A stretch of DNA of 64,000 bases from assembly GCF_003712105.1 (NCBI RefSeq), contig NZ_RHLG01000006.1, positions 83,240-147,239 of the forward strand. The letters are read 5' to 3'. The position numbers and the translations under genes are program-made. Positions within the stretch are counted from its first letter, which is position 1; every line of letters starts with the position of its first letter. Below are positions 1 through 8,716 of the stretch, in pieces. Under the pieces are notes generated by a model. That model made no database searches. It saw nothing but the letters and a program-made list of their open reading frames with translations, and was not told where the DNA came from. This DNA comes from Winogradskyella sp. Its GTDB lineage: Bacteria; Bacteroidota; Bacteroidia; Flavobacteriales; Flavobacteriaceae.

Positions 1-1
1 A

Positions 2-535
2 AAACGGTTTGTATCACTAATAAAATCAGTAGGAGATTATTGTAATATTGGTTTAAAAGCATCTTATTTTTCTTTAGATAATCTCGAATTACTGAAGAAA
101 GAAAAGCAACGTTTAGAGCAGATAACAAATGTAAATTTAGAGGCCATTCGAAATTCACATTCAAAACTCAATATGCCGACTACCTACAGAAACGTTATTG
201 AATTAGAAATTAAAAAAGACTATACAATGGGCTACCTAAGTGAGCTCGGTTTTAGAGCTGGGACTTGCACGCCTTTTTTGTTCTATGACTTAGATTACGA
301 GGTACAAACACCATTACAGATTCATCCGTTTCATTGCATGGATTTTGCATTGCTAAAGCATAAATCTCAACTAGATAAAAAAGAAAGTTTAGAACGATTT
401 ATTAATTCTATAAAAGCTGTCGATGGTACGTTTTGTCCGATATTTCATAACTACTCATTTAGTGATGATGGCACGTGGTTGGGATTTAAAGTGCTTTTTA
501 ATACTATTTTAAAATCAGTTGATGAAACACATTAA
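2..535 (+). CDS. Polysaccharide deacetylase-family protein, C-terminal part (5' truncated)
   Basis: The reading frame is open from base 2 to the stop at 533-535, so the gene enters from the left and only about 177 C-terminal residues are visible. The segments GDYCNIGLKASYFS, YRNVIELEIKKDYTMGYLSELGFRAGTCTPF and IHPFHCMD (partly quoted) resemble the C-terminal half of flavobacterial DUF7033/polysaccharide-deacetylase-like proteins, which have a deacetylase-type barrel and are probably carbohydrate-active. The catalytic N-terminal part lies outside the window, so substrate and activity cannot be judged. An internal ATG at 173 is not the start, because homologous-looking sequence continues upstream of it. 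The stop overlaps the start of the following HAD-phosphatase gene by 14 nt, which suggests co-transcription. Confidence 0.72.
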   Translation, partial: KRFVSLIKSVGDYCNIGLKASYFSLDNLELLKKEKQRLEQITNVNLEAIRNSHSKLNMPTTYRNVIELEIKKDYTMGYLSELGFRAGTCTPFLFYDLDYEVQTPLQIHPFHCMDFALLKHKSQLDKKESLERFINSIKAVDGTFCPIFHNYSFSDDGTWLGFKVLFNTILKSVDETH

Positions 536-1205
536 ACACATATTCTTTGACCTAGATCACACGCTTTGGGACTTTGATAAAAATTCAGGATTTACTTTTG
601 AAAAAATATTTCAAATCAATGGATTAGATATTGATTTAAAAGCATTTTTATCAGTGTATGAACCTATTAATTTTCAATATTGGAAATTGTATAGAGAAGA
701 AAGAGTGACAAAGGCAAAATTAAGATATGGTAGATTAAAAGATGCTTTTGATGCAATAGATGTTTCTGTGTCGGATGCTATTATAGACAAACTTTCCGAG
801 GATTATATTACATATTTAACCACTTTCAATCATGTGTTTGAAGGTACTTTCGAAATACTAGATTATCTTAAAGACAAGTATCAGTTGCATATTATTACAA
901 ATGGTTTTAAGGAAGCACAAGAGAAAAAGTTAGAAGTCTCTGGTTTGAAAGATTATTTTATTACCGTCACTAATTCTGAAATGGTAGGGGTTAAGAAACC
1001 TAACCCTAAAATCTTCAATTATTCGCTTAATGCTGCCGATGCTTTTCCGAAAGAAAGCTTAATGATAGGTGATAATCTCGAAGCCGATATTGAAGGCGCT
1101 GTTAACGTCGGAATGGAAGCCATTTTTTTTGATTATGCTAATCGAATTCCAAATACAGAAGTGAAACGGATAACGTTTTTACTAGAATTAATGGATTTCC
1201 TTTAG
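522..1205 (+). CDS. YjjG-family noncanonical pyrimidine nucleotidase (HAD superfamily)
   Basis: A 227-residue HAD phosphohydrolase with all four motifs. Motif I is FFDLDHTLWD, with nucleophile D10 and acid/base D12. Motif II is ITNG near T126. The motif III lysine is in VGVKKPNPKIF near 158-159. Motif IV is MIGDNLEADIEGA with D184 and D189. A helical cap lies between motifs I and II. YjjG/YfnB-type enzymes dephosphorylate nucleoside monophosphates, including damaged or noncanonical pyrimidines, in the cytoplasm. The ATG at 522 is preferred over the TTG just before it (519). It overlaps the upstream stop by 14 nt, consistent with a two-gene operon. The HAD assignment is certain; the exact substrate is inferred from family resemblance. 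Confidence 0.88.
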   Translation: MKHIKHIFFDLDHTLWDFDKNSGFTFEKIFQINGLDIDLKAFLSVYEPINFQYWKLYREERVTKAKLRYGRLKDAFDAIDVSVSDAIIDKLSEDYITYLTTFNHVFEGTFEILDYLKDKYQLHIITNGFKEAQEKKLEVSGLKDYFITVTNSEMVGVKKPNPKIFNYSLNAADAFPKESLMIGDNLEADIEGAVNVGMEAIFFDYANRIPNTEVKRITFLLELMDFL

Positions 1206-1254
1206 ACTATTTAATAAAAACATAAGTTATATTTATATCATAAATTAAAAATCG

Positions 1255-2232
1255 ATGTTGAGAAAAGTAGCCATCTTATTAATTATTTTGAGTATTGGTT
1301 TTAAGGGATTTACTCAAGAAAATATTAATGCATACAAATATGTTGTTGTGCCCCTGAAATTTGAATTTTTAAAAGGAAAAGATGCTTACAGAACAAGCAC
1401 ATTAACACGTTATTTATTGAAAAAAGAAGGTTTTGAAGTTTATTTTGATGAAGAAAAGCTACCACAAGAATTGTTCGATGATAGATGTTTAGCACTATAT
1501 GCGAATGTCCTAAAAGTATCCGGTGGTCTAAGCATTAAAGTACAGGTACAACTTAATGATTGTTATGGGAATGAAGTTTTTTTATCTGATATAGGTAAAA
1601 CAAAAATTAAGATGTTTAAAGAAGCTTATCCAGCAGCAATTAAAGATGCGTTTAAGAGTGTAGAATTTTTGCAATACGAGTATGATCCATCAATAAGAGT
1701 TACTAATTCAGTTGATGAATCTGAAAAAGACGTTTTAGCCAAACTGGAAGCGGCAAAAAAGAAAGCAGAAGATGCAGAAAAAGCTAAAGCAGAGTTAGCT
1801 CAGCTTAAAAAAGAAGTTGAAGACTTAAAAAAGCAGAAAGAAGCAGCTGAAAAGAAAGCTGAAGACGTAGTTGCCGAAGAAATTGTAGCTCCTCAAGAAG
1901 AGGCACCAAAAGAAGATGTAATTGAAAAAGAAGTCCTAGTTGCTAAAGCGGAAAAACCAATTGAAAAGGAAATAATTGCAAAAGAAACTATGGTTGTAAA
2001 GGAACCAGTTTCTAAACCTAAATCCTCTACTCAAAATATATTGTATGCTCAACCATTAGATAATGGTTACCAACTCGTAGATGCTTCACCAAAAATAGTT
2101 ATGGTATTGATTAAAACTGCTGCTCCAAATGTCTATACAGTAAAAGGCAAAGATGCCATAGTATTTAAAGAAGACGGCAAGTGGTTTTATTCAGAAAACA
2201 GTGATAAAAAAGAATTAAACATTAAGTTTTAG
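1255..2232 (+). CDS. Secreted coiled-coil protein of unknown function
   Basis: A 325-residue protein that I cannot assign to a characterised family. It starts with a signal peptide (MLRKVAILLIILSIGFKGFTQ) and an N-terminal globular region of about 130 residues (YKYVVVPLKFEFLKGKDAYR...). A strongly charged K/E/A-rich coiled coil runs from about residue 160 to 205, followed by an acidic and proline-bearing linker. A small C-terminal domain from about 260 ends in [22 protein letters not shown]. The architecture suggests a periplasmic or envelope-associated protein in flavobacteria. It is convergent with rarA, and the two stop regions overlap by 4 nt. Confidence 0.72.
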   Translation: MLRKVAILLIILSIGFKGFTQENINAYKYVVVPLKFEFLKGKDAYRTSTLTRYLLKKEGFEVYFDEEKLPQELFDDRCLALYANVLKVSGGLSIKVQVQLNDCYGNEVFLSDIGKTKIKMFKEAYPAAIKDAFKSVEFLQYEYDPSIRVTNSVDESEKDVLAKLEAAKKKAEDAEKAKAELAQLKKEVEDLKKQKEAAEKKAEDVVAEEIVAPQEEAPKEDVIEKEVLVAKAEKPIEKEIIAKETMVVKEPVSKPKSSTQNILYAQPLDNGYQLVDASPKIVMVLIKTAAPNVYTVKGKDAIVFKEDGKWFYSENSDKKELNIKF

Positions 2233-3506
2233 TATCCGTATTTTTCTTTCCATCGTAGTCTCAAAAATTCGCGTTGTGAATTTTCTCGACTATTGTTACC
2301 TGGATTGTAAAGTGTTACTCCGCTAATGTCTTCTGGTAAGAATTCGTGTTCAGCAAAATTATTGTCGTAGTTATGAGCATACTTGTAATCATTACCATAA
2401 CCAATGTCTTTCATAAGCTTTGTGGGAGCGTTTCTTATAGACAAAGGCACAGATAAATCACCAGTTTCTTTAACTAATTGTTGTGCTTTATTTATAGCTT
2501 CATAAGCAGCATTGCTCTTTGGAGAACTAGCCAAATACGTGGCACATTGGCTTAGTATTATTCGCGATTCAGGATGTCCAATAACAGATACAGCTTGAAA
2601 GGTATTATTTGCAATTACCAGCGCCGTTGGGTTTGCATTACCAATGTCCTCACTTGCTAAGATTAAAAGGCGTCTTGCAATAAATTTCACATCTTCACCA
2701 CCTTCTATCATTCGTGCTAAATAATAAACAGCTGCATTAGGATCACTGCCACGAATAGATTTTATAAAAGCCGAAATAATATCGTAATGCTGCTCGCCTG
2801 TTTTGTCATAACGAGCCGTATTATTTTGCACCTGTTTTAATACGATTTCATTAGTAATAATAATTTCATCTTTCTTGAAAGATGTTACTATAAGCTCAAA
2901 TATATTTAGAAGTTTCCGGGCGTCACCACCAGAAAGATGCAGTAAAGCTTCAGTTTCTTTTAGTTCAATTTTCTTTCTCGAAATTATGTTGTCATCCTTT
3001 ATAGCACGATTTAATAACATTTCTAAATCTTCCTTACTAAATGAATTAAGGATATAGACTTGACAGCGCGATAATAATGCAGGAATAACTTCGAAACTTG
3101 GGTTTTCGGTTGTAGCACCAATCAATGTAACCCAACCTTTTTCAACAGCTTCTAAAAGAGAATCTTGTTGAGATTTACTAAATCTATGAATCTCATCAAT
3201 AAACAAAATAGGATTTTTAGCAGTAAATAATCCACCACTTTTTTTGGCTTTTTCAATAACATCTCTAATGTCCTTTACGCCCGAGTTGATAGCACTTAAT
3301 TTATAAAATGGGCGTGCAGACTCGGTAGCTATAATATTTGCTAGTGTTGTTTTTCCAATTCCTGGTGGTCCCCATAAAATTAGTGACGGAATTACGCCGC
3401 TTTTAATTTGTTGATATAGAGCACCATCTTTCCCTACCAAATGATTTTGGCTTATATAATCTTCAAGAGTGTTGGGCCTTAGGCGTTCTGCTAATGGTGT
3501 ATTCAT
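2229..3506 (-). CDS. rarA: Replication-associated recombination protein A (RarA/MgsA AAA+ ATPase)
   Basis: A 425-residue AAA+ ATPase of the RarA/MgsA/WRNIP1 family, related to clamp-loader subunits, which acts at stalled replication forks. Visible elements are the N-terminal [22 protein letters not shown], Walker [10 protein letters not shown] (46-54), Walker [11 protein letters not shown] (100-109) and the sensor-1 region [13 protein letters not shown]. The C-terminal MgsA oligomerisation domain contains [16 protein letters not shown] and [10 protein letters not shown]. Length is typical of the family. The start is an ATG, and the upstream gap to the divergent rhomboid gene is 87 nt. The 3' end overlaps the convergent secreted-protein gene by 4 nt. 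Confidence 0.96.
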   Translation of the reverse strand: MNTPLAERLRPNTLEDYISQNHLVGKDGALYQQIKSGVIPSLILWGPPGIGKTTLANIIATESARPFYKLSAINSGVKDIRDVIEKAKKSGGLFTAKNPILFIDEIHRFSKSQQDSLLEAVEKGWVTLIGATTENPSFEVIPALLSRCQVYILNSFSKEDLEMLLNRAIKDDNIISRKKIELKETEALLHLSGGDARKLLNIFELIVTSFKKDEIIITNEIVLKQVQNNTARYDKTGEQHYDIISAFIKSIRGSDPNAAVYYLARMIEGGEDVKFIARRLLILASEDIGNANPTALVIANNTFQAVSVIGHPESRIILSQCATYLASSPKSNAAYEAINKAQQLVKETGDLSVPLSIRNAPTKLMKDIGYGNDYKYAHNYDNNFAEHEFLPEDISGVTLYNPGNNSRENSQREFLRLRWKEKYGY

Positions 3507-3581
3507 AAGTTAAAATTACAAAATAGGTCTGACAATATTTCATATTGTTAATTGTTGGTTAGTTTTTTGACATCTAACTCT

Positions 3582-3589
3582 TAAATTTG
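3582..3589 (+). promoter_or_regulatory. Bacteroidota-type -7 promoter element before the rhomboid gene
   Basis: TAAATTTG is a full match to the Bacteroidota -7 consensus TAnnTTTG. TTG triplets lie upstream at 3552-3557, a little farther away than usual for a -33 element. The final G is only 5 nt before the A of the rhomboid ATG, so transcription should begin at or next to the start codon. Confidence 0.5.
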
Positions 3590-3593
3590 AACA

Positions 3594-4334
3594 ATGGGCC
3601 AGCAACAATTCAAATATTCTAATACTGTAATCGTATATCCACTGCTATTAGTGTTTTTAATTTGGTTGGTATTTTGGTATCAAGTAAGAATTGATTCTGG
3701 AATAAGACACCTTGGGATTTATCCCCAAAAAATAGAAGGTATTCTAGGGATTTTTACAAGCCCATTTATACATTCAGACCTGAGTCATTTATATAATAAT
3801 TCTATACCACTTTTGGTGTTATCCATGGCTCTGTTTTATTTCTATAATAAAATTGCTTGGCGAGTACTTTTATTTGGTTTAATAATTTCTGGGTTTTTAA
3901 CTTGGTTTATCGGTAAGTCTGGTAATCATATTGGAGCTAGTGGACTAATATATGTGTTAGTCAGTTTCATCTTTTTTAAAGGAATTTTTGCAAAGCATTA
4001 TCGGCTAATAGCATTATCATTAATTATTATTTTTTTATATGGAAGTATGATATGGTATGTGTTCCCTATTAAAGATAATATGTCTTGGGAAGGCCATCTG
4101 AGTGGATTAATTACTGGATTAATTTTTGCATTAATTTTTAGAAATCAAATTGCAAAACCTGAAAGATATGTTTGGGAAACAGAATCTTACAATGAGGATG
4201 ATGACCCATTTATGAAGCATTTTGATGACAATGGTAATTTTATTGAAATCTTACCAGAAGAAGACAATCCTGACTCTAATTACCATGATAATGGAAGTCC
4301 TAGAATTAATTATAATTACAAAGAAGAAGAGTAA
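3594..4334 (+). CDS. Rhomboid-family intramembrane serine protease
   Basis: A 246-residue polytopic membrane protein with about six hydrophobic helices. Rhomboid signatures are HLYNN (65-69) in the second membrane segment, the nucleophile motif GASG (114-117, catalytic S116) and the catalytic histidine in WEGHLSGL (H168). Rhomboids cleave single-pass membrane substrates within the bilayer. No substrate is evident from the neighbours. The last 55 residues form a hydrophilic, acidic cytoplasmic tail (DDPFMKHFDDNGNFIEILPEE). The gene is divergent from rarA and convergent with rlmB. The -7 element TAAATTTG ends 5 nt before the ATG, so the mRNA may be leaderless. Confidence 0.93.
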   Translation: MGQQQFKYSNTVIVYPLLLVFLIWLVFWYQVRIDSGIRHLGIYPQKIEGILGIFTSPFIHSDLSHLYNNSIPLLVLSMALFYFYNKIAWRVLLFGLIISGFLTWFIGKSGNHIGASGLIYVLVSFIFFKGIFAKHYRLIALSLIIIFLYGSMIWYVFPIKDNMSWEGHLSGLITGLIFALIFRNQIAKPERYVWETESYNEDDDPFMKHFDDNGNFIEILPEEDNPDSNYHDNGSPRINYNYKEEE

Positions 4335-4339
4335 TAATT

Positions 4340-5074
4340 TTAACTTCTTTGTCTCACGGCTTCATACAAAAAAGCACCACACGCTACAGACACATTTAAA
4401 GATTGTATGTCCCCTAATATGGGTAGTTTGGCGCGTTCATCGACTACTTTGAGTACCGAAGGATTAATACCTCTTCCTTCTGAGCCCATAATAATTGCAC
4501 AAGGCGTATTTAAAGAAATATCGTAAATTAAATTTTGGGCCTTTTCTGTAGCAGCAATTACTTTAATTCCGGACGCTTGCATGTAAAAAACAGCATCTTT
4601 GATATGGTCAACCTTGCATATCGGAATTTTAAATACTGCACCAGCACTAGTTTTAATGGTATCACCACTTACTGGCGCTCCACCTTTTTTCTGAATAATT
4701 ACACCTGAGACACCTGTACATTCTGCTGTTCGTAAAATAGCGCCAAAATTTCGAACATCACTCAGTTGGTCTAATAATAAAAATAACGGTGTTTTTCCAG
4801 ACTCAATAGTTGATAAAACTAAGTTTTCGATTTCATAAAATTCTACTGGCGATATTTGGGCTACGGCACCCTGATGGTTTCCTTTGGATAAGCGATTTAA
4901 TTTTTCGATTGGAACATAAGATACATTAATCTTTGCCTTTCTAATGGCGTATTCCAATTCCTGAAATAGTTCTCCTTTTAAACCTTTTTGAATAAAAATT
5001 TTATCAATTTCTTTACCAGAATTAATAGCTTCAATTATTGCTCTAATACCAAATATTGTAGTTTCGTTCTTCAT
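4340..5074 (-). CDS. rlmB: 23S rRNA (guanosine-2'-O)-methyltransferase RlmB (SpoU/TrmH family)
   Basis: A 244-residue SPOUT methyltransferase with an N-terminal substrate-binding domain (MKNETTIFGIRAIIEAI) and a C-terminal knotted SpoU domain. The three family motifs are NFGAILRTAECTGVSGVI, IMGSEGRGI and LNVSVACGAFLYEAVRQR. RlmB methylates the 2'-OH of G2251 (E. coli numbering) in the 23S peptidyl-transferase P loop. The ATG at 5074 is chosen over an in-frame GTG at 5095, because the GTG lies inside the terminator stem of the upstream gene. RlmB versus another TrmH-like enzyme cannot be fully separated by eye, but the N-terminus fits RlmB. Confidence 0.9.
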   Translation of the reverse strand: MKNETTIFGIRAIIEAINSGKEIDKIFIQKGLKGELFQELEYAIRKAKINVSYVPIEKLNRLSKGNHQGAVAQISPVEFYEIENLVLSTIESGKTPLFLLLDQLSDVRNFGAILRTAECTGVSGVIIQKKGGAPVSGDTIKTSAGAVFKIPICKVDHIKDAVFYMQASGIKVIAATEKAQNLIYDISLNTPCAIIMGSEGRGINPSVLKVVDERAKLPILGDIQSLNVSVACGAFLYEAVRQRS

Positions 5075-5079
5075 ATTGT

Positions 5080-5113
5080 AAAAATAAAAAACCACCTTAA
5101 ATGGTGGTTTAAA
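5080..5113 (-). terminator. Intrinsic terminator of the arylsulfotransferase-like gene
   Basis: An 8-bp stem AAACCACC/GGTGGTTT with loop TTAAAT is followed, on the minus strand, by a TTTTTATTTTT tract. It sits 20 nt beyond the stop at 5133 and before the rlmB ATG, so the two minus-strand genes are probably separate transcripts. Confidence 0.7.
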
Positions 5114-5132
5114 AAGATATTAATTCTTGATG

Positions 5133-6767
5133 TTATTGTTTTATAAATTTCTTGCTTATAACCTTGCCTTCACTATATATTTTAGCGAAATATATTCCTG
5201 TATTAAAAGCTGAAATATTTAATCTATACGTGTCAAAATGTTCTGAAACTTTTTGTCCATTAATATCATAAAACTCAATTTTATTAATGGTTTGAGTCGT
5301 ATTTATGTTAATGAAATCTCGTGTTGGGTTTGGAGAAATAACCACGCTTGTAATCTCAAAGGTATCGTCACTTAACACGCTTAAACAAGAACCTATATCT
5401 GGATTATTTTCTAATGGTGCGCTAGGTGTTAAATCTCTGCCGTCAAAAGCACTATATGATGTGCTATATTTTGTTGCTCTAAAGGAATTATTGTTGAAAG
5501 ATGTTGGTAGCACACCTTGGTCAACAGAATTTCCGTTAGTACCATCGATCGGTATAAAGTATTCCCAAAGCACCGTATTCGATGGGTTAATTTCAAAAAT
5601 TCTTCCCTTTGTTCCTTCCATTATTAAAGTATTACCATTTGGAAGCCTCTGTGCACCACTTATTATTGCCGAATAGAAATCACCTGGAACAGGATCGGTG
5701 TAAGTATAATCTGGGGTCGAAGGTCCGTAGGCCAAAGTCGCATTTTGCGTATATACACCTGGACTGTCAATCGGCGGGTTTAAAACATATACTTCTGAAA
5801 AAGATGGAGTCCTCCCATTACCATTATTAAAAACAATAATTTTGCCATTGTCTGAAACACTATTTCTAATAAAATGAGGAAAGTGCTGTCCAAAAAGCTG
5901 ACGGTCTGCAGTCGTGCCCCTACCGTAAGCTTCTGGGTTTCCCCATCTATACAAAATATCACCGCCTTTACCATACGTTCCACCACTTCCTGTTGCCGCT
6001 TCAGCTGTTGTTGTAGAGTGGTCTATAATATATATTTCACTTACATTTCTACTACTTATAACAATCTGGTCTAAAGTTTCATCGTATTGAATAGAATTAA
6101 TATGAAGCCAGTTCGAAGAATCACTTCCACTAGAGGTATAATTGATGTCTAATAAATTTGGGTTTTCCGAAACTACTCCGAAATTGTCCTTCGTGGCATC
6201 AAAATCCTGTATAAGATGGTCTTTAATGTTCCACTCCCAAACAATATTAGCACTTGATGCGCCTACAGGTGTTACTTCAACGATTTGTTCGTTATAAAGA
6301 TTAGGACTGGAAAGATTTAGTGGGTCTCTCCCAGCTTGAATAGCTTCTGCCTCAGTCATTATTGTTGCAGCTAGAATTAAAACATTGCCATTGGGCATTG
6401 GATAAATATCATGATGCTGTCTTTCGGTAGCAGAGTCATAAAAATATTGCCATGTCAGATTGCCTTCCCAATCAAATTTTTCAATTACACCGCCTTGTCC
6501 ACCCAAAACAATGTTAGTTGTGTTTGTTCTTCCGGCTCGTAAAATACTTCCATCCTCTAATAAATATACCGCATTACCTGGTGTAAAAGTACTCGTCCAT
6601 GAGTTTATTAATTGTCCACAATTATCGATTAAATAGGTGCCAGTATTTATGGTAAATAATGTATATCCTTCAGTAACATTTTCATCTATTGTTACTGTCC
6701 CAAGCGTGTTTTGAGAGATGATAAATATTGGAAATGATAGAAGAAAATAAAGTAGTCGTATCCTCAT
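5133..6767 (-). CDS. Arylsulfotransferase-like beta-propeller protein with T9SS type A sorting domain
   Basis: A 544-residue secreted protein. The N-terminus is a signal peptide (MRIRLLYFLLSFPIFIISQ). The body resembles arylsulfotransferase (ASST) beta-propellers: GTYLIDNCGQLINSW, LEDGSILRAGR, EKFDWEGNLTWQY, HHDIYPMPNGNVLILA, SRNVSEIYIIDHST and GAQRLPNGNTLIMEGTKGRIFEI. The last 75 residues (VVISPNPTRDFININ to GKVISKKFIKQ) form a type IX secretion sorting domain, so the protein should cross the outer membrane and be released or anchored at the surface. ASST enzymes transfer sulfate between phenols through a catalytic histidine; HHDIYPMPNG is the likeliest active-site segment. Sulfotransferase activity is inference, since many homologues are untested. 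It has its own terminator and a TAGGTTTG promoter. Confidence 0.82.
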   Translation of the reverse strand: MRIRLLYFLLSFPIFIISQNTLGTVTIDENVTEGYTLFTINTGTYLIDNCGQLINSWTSTFTPGNAVYLLEDGSILRAGRTNTTNIVLGGQGGVIEKFDWEGNLTWQYFYDSATERQHHDIYPMPNGNVLILAATIMTEAEAIQAGRDPLNLSSPNLYNEQIVEVTPVGASSANIVWEWNIKDHLIQDFDATKDNFGVVSENPNLLDINYTSSGSDSSNWLHINSIQYDETLDQIVISSRNVSEIYIIDHSTTTAEAATGSGGTYGKGGDILYRWGNPEAYGRGTTADRQLFGQHFPHFIRNSVSDNGKIIVFNNGNGRTPSFSEVYVLNPPIDSPGVYTQNATLAYGPSTPDYTYTDPVPGDFYSAIISGAQRLPNGNTLIMEGTKGRIFEINPSNTVLWEYFIPIDGTNGNSVDQGVLPTSFNNNSFRATKYSTSYSAFDGRDLTPSAPLENNPDIGSCLSVLSDDTFEITSVVISPNPTRDFININTTQTINKIEFYDINGQKVSEHFDTYRLNISAFNTGIYFAKIYSEGKVISKKFIKQ

Positions 6768-6786
6768 AATTTCATCGCTTTTTTCG

Positions 6787-6794
6787 CAAACCTA
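6787..6794 (-). promoter_or_regulatory. -7 promoter element for the arylsulfotransferase-like gene
   Basis: On the minus strand this reads TAGGTTTG, a full match to TAnnTTTG, 20 nt upstream of the ATG. No good -33 TTG is seen at the usual distance, so confidence is moderate. Confidence 0.42.
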
Positions 6795-6848
6795 ATAATT
6801 TATTTGCAATTATTTGAGATTTTAACTTCTTCCCCTATAATTATGAGT

Positions 6849-8534
6849 CTAAAAAGTAGCAGTGAGACTTACGTGAATTTTGGAATCTGATAACCTAAAA
6901 GGAACATTTTCGGCTTTTCCACTAGAATAATTTAGCCTAAAAAGTCCAGCTTTACTTAGTAAGCCCAACCCAAACCCAAATCCAAACAATTTGGTTTTTG
7001 TATCTGTGAGTTCATTTTCAAAATAAGCAGCGTCAATTACAGAATGCACAAATATTGTATTACTTAATCTGTATCTGTACTCTGTATTTATTACACCAAA
7101 AAGATTAGCGACTAAACTGTTTTCTTCAAAACCTCTCACAGAGTTTATACCTCCAAAACGGAATAGCTCATTGTCTAAATAATCATCTGATGTGAGCGAT
7201 GCACCTGTTAATCTTAAAAACACACTATTTTTAGCATTAAGATTAAATATTTTATATGCTTCTAAAGAAAAAGAACTTTGCTGTTGTTTTCTGCTGTTTT
7301 GTGTTCTATTTCCAAAGTTAGCATTAAGGTCAAAATAAAAGTTAATAGGAAATAGCAAGTCGTAAAATTGCGGCTTCGTGTAGTTGTAAGCTATCTGATA
7401 AAAGTTTGAATCATAGTCGTTAATCAAAGTTGAATTTAAATCCAGTAAATCACTTGAAATGATATTTTTTAGTCCAGCACTAATTCTATGATTTGGATTT
7501 ATTTGATAGTTAAGTTTTGCTTGCTGCGAAGTTGTAGAAAACGTAGAATCTTTTCTGAAAATTTTGAGCCCAACATTTAGTCCTATTGGTGAACCAAATA
7601 AAAATGGCGCGTTAATATTAACATCAAAAGTCTGCTGGTCTATCTCATCGCTCTTGTAAAATAGCCGTAACGATTCACCAAAATTTAGATTGTTAACCAA
7701 TCTCAAATCTACATAGCCATCAAAATCTAACCTATTGGTGTTTTCGTTAGTTCCAAATCCAAGGAAGCCATCAAAATTATTACTCTTTGTTTTCTCAGTA
7801 TATAAGTATAAAACCGTAGAGTCGTTTGTAAACAAAACTTCAGGCGCTTTAATTTCTTTAGCAAACCTTAAGTTCTGCAATTCTTCGGTTTTTTCTTTTA
7901 TATCTTCCAGATTGAATTGCTGCGCGGTTTTAAGTTTTAGAAAATGCCTTAAATACGATTTAGGAAATTTCTCATAGCCCTTAACTACAATCTTGTCGAT
8001 ATAACGTTTTTGATTTGCGTCTATGACTAAATCAGCAATTATAGTTTCGTCCTTTTTCTTTATATTGTTAAGCCTTAGCGATGAAAAAGGGTCGCCTTGT
8101 TCTGCGATTCTTCTGTTTAAGTTTTCTAATAAATTCTCTAATTGGGATATGTCTAATTCAAAATAATTTTCACCAAGTTTGATATCAAAAAAGTCGAGCA
8201 AACTTTTATCAAAAGTAGAATTAAAAAACACTCTAACTATATTCAATCTTTTTCCTAAATACAGTTTGGCGAGAAAAAGCGAATCATTTTCTTTTTCAAT
8301 CGATTCAATTTTGGTGTCAATAAAGCCCTGGTTTATGAGTTTATTTTTTAGGGAATAGACTTCAGTTTCAATAGATAAATAATCTAAAAAAGTTGTCGTG
8401 TATCCGATTGAATCTATCAGTTTTGTTGCTTGCTCAGTTTCACCCAACACATTAAGTTTCAATGATTGTCCAATCATCAGGTTAACGGATAAAACAAAAA
8501 CTAATAGTAATAAATAAAAAGTGTGTTTCGTCAT
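6849..8534 (-). CDS. Omp85/TamA-like outer membrane beta-barrel protein with POTRA domains
   Basis: A 561-residue protein with signal peptide MTKHTFYLLLLVFVLSVNLMIG. POTRA-like repeats fill roughly residues 25-240 (for example LDISQLENLLENLNRRIAEQGDPF and YIDKIVVKGYEKFPKSYLRHFLKL). A C-terminal beta barrel ends in an aromatic strand (HVSLTATF). The barrel carries ELFRFGGINSVRGFEENSL, which matches the VRGF motif of the Omp85 surface-antigen family, where the conserved Arg lies on a barrel-inserted loop. It is shorter than BamA (usually about 800 or more residues), so it is better described as TamA-like or patatin-barrel-like. A role in inserting or exporting outer membrane proteins is inferred. 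The ATG at 8534 is preferred over TTG at 8546. It is divergent from rpsL. Confidence 0.85.
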   Translation of the reverse strand: MTKHTFYLLLLVFVLSVNLMIGQSLKLNVLGETEQATKLIDSIGYTTTFLDYLSIETEVYSLKNKLINQGFIDTKIESIEKENDSLFLAKLYLGKRLNIVRVFFNSTFDKSLLDFFDIKLGENYFELDISQLENLLENLNRRIAEQGDPFSSLRLNNIKKKDETIIADLVIDANQKRYIDKIVVKGYEKFPKSYLRHFLKLKTAQQFNLEDIKEKTEELQNLRFAKEIKAPEVLFTNDSTVLYLYTEKTKSNNFDGFLGFGTNENTNRLDFDGYVDLRLVNNLNFGESLRLFYKSDEIDQQTFDVNINAPFLFGSPIGLNVGLKIFRKDSTFSTTSQQAKLNYQINPNHRISAGLKNIISSDLLDLNSTLINDYDSNFYQIAYNYTKPQFYDLLFPINFYFDLNANFGNRTQNSRKQQQSSFSLEAYKIFNLNAKNSVFLRLTGASLTSDDYLDNELFRFGGINSVRGFEENSLVANLFGVINTEYRYRLSNTIFVHSVIDAAYFENELTDTKTKLFGFGFGLGLLSKAGLFRLNYSSGKAENVPFRLSDSKIHVSLTATF

Positions 8535-8641
8535 AGATAAATTCAACCTAGAATTTCAACTTTGATAACGTAAAAATAAGACTAAATGTATACCTAGAAA
8601 TCTAAGATTAAATTTTCTTTGTAAAATTAATTATCAACTAT

Positions 8642-8671
8642 TTGAATTATAAAGATATATTTCTACCTTTG
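8642..8671 (+). promoter_or_regulatory. Main promoter of the str-S10-spc ribosomal operon
   Basis: A -33 TTG (8642-8644) and a -7 TACCTTTG (8664-8671) are separated by 19 nt, an excellent Bacteroidota housekeeping promoter. It is the best match in the window and fits the high demand for ribosomal proteins. Transcription should begin around 8675-8678. Confidence 0.78.
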
Positions 8672-8674
8672 CAG

Positions 8675-8695
8675 CCCTCAAAAGTGAGGGTTTTT
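8675..8695 (+). promoter_or_regulatory. 5'-terminal hairpin of the rpsL leader RNA
   Basis: CCCTCA/TGAGGG forms a 6-bp GC-rich stem with loop AAAG, followed by TTTTT. Given the promoter, it would lie at the very 5' end of the transcript. That is too early for ordinary intrinsic termination, so an mRNA-stabilising or start-site-linked function is more likely. The rest of the leader is A/T only. Confidence 0.5.
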
Positions 8696-8716
8696 AAATT
8701 TATATAATAAAATTAT

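Noticed and set aside
4222-4452. 76-codon frame spanning the rhomboid end and the rlmB end
   Set aside because: It overlaps two well-supported genes in other frames and is low-complexity near its start.
5305-5676. 123-codon plus-strand frame inside the arylsulfotransferase-like gene
   Set aside because: The minus-strand frame has a signal peptide, propeller repeats and a T9SS tail; the plus-strand frame has none.
8675-8695. rpsL leader hairpin as an intrinsic terminator or attenuator
   Set aside because: It would fall within the first 20 nt of RNA, too early for normal intrinsic termination. It is kept as a 5'-end structure instead.
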